Assembly: GCF_000220255.1 (NCBI RefSeq)
Contig: NZ_GL982513.1
Location: 2,035,010 to 2,099,009 of the forward strand
From: Prevotella pallens ATCC 700821
Lineage (GTDB): Bacteria > Bacteroidota > Bacteroidia > Bacteroidales > Bacteroidaceae
Direction: 5' to 3'
DNA length: 64,000 nucleotides
Under the pieces are notes generated by a model. That model had not been told where the DNA came from. It ran no database searches and saw nothing but the letters and a program-made list of their open reading frames with translations. Both the position numbers and the translations under genes were made by a program. Of this stretch, positions 63,231 to 64,000 are shown piece by piece; the first letter of the stretch is position 1; each line of letters begins with the position of its first letter.

Positions 63231-64000
63231 ATGGCAAAACTTGAAATAAAGAGAAATGAACGAGATTGGACTGGTCAGCTTATCAGTTGGATAAAATCAG
63301 CTATTGACAGAAAGACTACTATTTTTCAAGATGCAACTAATGATACAGGTGTAAAAATGAAATCAGGAAGAACAAAATTTCCTGATATTCTTCTTTTCAT
63401 TGATAAGACTTCTGGTGTAATATTCAATGGCTGGGAATTGAAGTTTCCAGATACTGCCGTTGATGATGCTGTTATGTTAGAGAATGCACTTGAAAAGGCA
63501 CATAAATTACATTCTGATTCCTTTATTACATGGAATGGTGCAGAAGCCATAATTTGGCATATCGACGATAAAGAATATACACTTGATAGCCTGTCAAAGT
63601 TAAAACACTATCCAAAGGTTTCAACAATCAATAGCCGTGAAGATTTAGCTGATCCTGTAAAGTTTGCACAGCATGAGCCATTATTGAAAGCACGTGCAGG
63701 GGAAATCCTGCATGATTTGGACTCTTTGTATCACAATGGTTTTCTGAAACCTGCACTTGATATTTCAAAGAACATAATTGCTGCTGTACGGCAAGCCTCA
63801 GCAATCATTATCCCACAATTTCAAGAAGCTATTGTTAAGGAAAAAGGATGTAATTGTACATTTAGAAATGAGTTCAATAAGTGGAAGATATATGAAAGTT
63901 CCACTTTGAAGATTTTAGAATCCTCATCAAGAAAGAGAGAATATGTCATACCAGAGCAGGTGTTGGCAAAGTTTACTTTTTACAACTTGATAGGCAAGAC
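63231..64000 (+). CDS. PD-(D/E)XK nuclease-like protein of a restriction-modification system (3' end outside window)
   Basis: An open frame of 256 codons reaches the window edge. It starts MAKLEIKRNERDWTGQLISW. Residues ~48-70 read TKFPDILLFID then GWELKFPDT, matching PD...(12-16 residues)...ExK of PD-(D/E)XK restriction endonucleases. Later parts (LLKARAGEILHDLDSLYHNGFLKPAL and YVIPEQVLAKFTFYNLIGK) may lead into a methylase or helicase domain of a large fused enzyme. ATG at 63231 is 5 bp after the methyltransferase stop. The restriction role is inferred from motif and context; incomplete. Confidence 0.65.
   Translation, partial: MAKLEIKRNERDWTGQLISWIKSAIDRKTTIFQDATNDTGVKMKSGRTKFPDILLFIDKTSGVIFNGWELKFPDTAVDDAVMLENALEKAHKLHSDSFITWNGAEAIIWHIDDKEYTLDSLSKLKHYPKVSTINSREDLADPVKFAQHEPLLKARAGEILHDLDSLYHNGFLKPALDISKNIIAAVRQASAIIIPQFQEAIVKEKGCNCTFRNEFNKWKIYESSTLKILESSSRKREYVIPEQVLAKFTFYNLIGK

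Overview
The window is a stretch of chromosome from an AT-rich Bacteroidota, most likely Prevotella or a close relative. Four things point there. Promoters have the Bacteroidota form (TTTG, 19-20 bp, then TAnnTTTG) ahead of many genes. Ribosome-binding sites of the Shine-Dalgarno type are nearly absent. A ruvA-sprA pair encodes the type IX secretion (T9SS) translocon, and two secreted proteins have T9SS-like C-terminal tails. Housekeeping proteins (AsnRS, MnmA, AlaRS, RecA, Obg, Pgk, class II aldolase) are of Bacteroidota type. The species cannot be fixed from sequence reading alone.

Layout. 1-5.7 kb: two identical tRNA-Val genes, purB, a pseudouridine synthase with a long Gly/Arg/Asn/Gln tail, asnS and a YiiX-like lipoprotein. 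6.6-15 kb: ruvA and the giant sprA. 15.5-24 kb: SNF2-type helicase, fabI, a YitT membrane protein and a porin-like outer membrane protein. 24.4-30.1 kb: a complete minus-strand RND efflux operon (adaptor, pump, outer membrane factor). 30.4 kb: tRNA-Lys. 31.2-36.1 kb: a surface-protein remnant, then a five-gene minus-strand operon ending in recA. 37.3-39.1 kb: two secreted proteins. 39.7-42.9 kb: alaS facing a MerR-type gene across overlapping divergent promoters. 43.4-46.6 kb: hpt-adk-obgE-yfiH on the minus strand, divergent from nnrE/D. 48.9-53.1 kb: pgk, queC, a second YitT protein and mnmA. 53.4-59.5 kb: a secreted protein, an FMN-dependent hydroxy-acid oxidase homologue, a small KxYxxPxxE-type protein, a 1.2-kb mobile element with a lipoprotein gene, and fba. 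59.7-64 kb: a DUF1304-like fragment, a MORN-GH25 lysozyme fusion, and a restriction-modification locus (regulator, methyltransferase, nuclease-like protein) that runs off the right edge.

The most striking non-genic signal is a family of intergenic arrays. Eight loci carry 4-6 copies of an 8-bp palindrome (AGATATCT, or variants such as AGACGTCT) at exactly 22-bp spacing. A ninth locus has the same 22-bp period built on an unrelated dyad, TTACnnGTAA. Six of the arrays are followed by a shared hairpin-forming module of roughly 30-150 bp, present in either orientation, so these look like composite, perhaps mobile, chromosome-wide elements. Most lie between convergent genes and all are outside genes. 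The second notable structure is the element at 56922-58099, bounded by inverted ends and an 8-bp target duplication, with an internal duplicated left end and a lipoprotein passenger. Coordinates of palindromes, repeats and promoters were read by hand from the sequence; functional calls rest on recognised motifs, and no database search was run.
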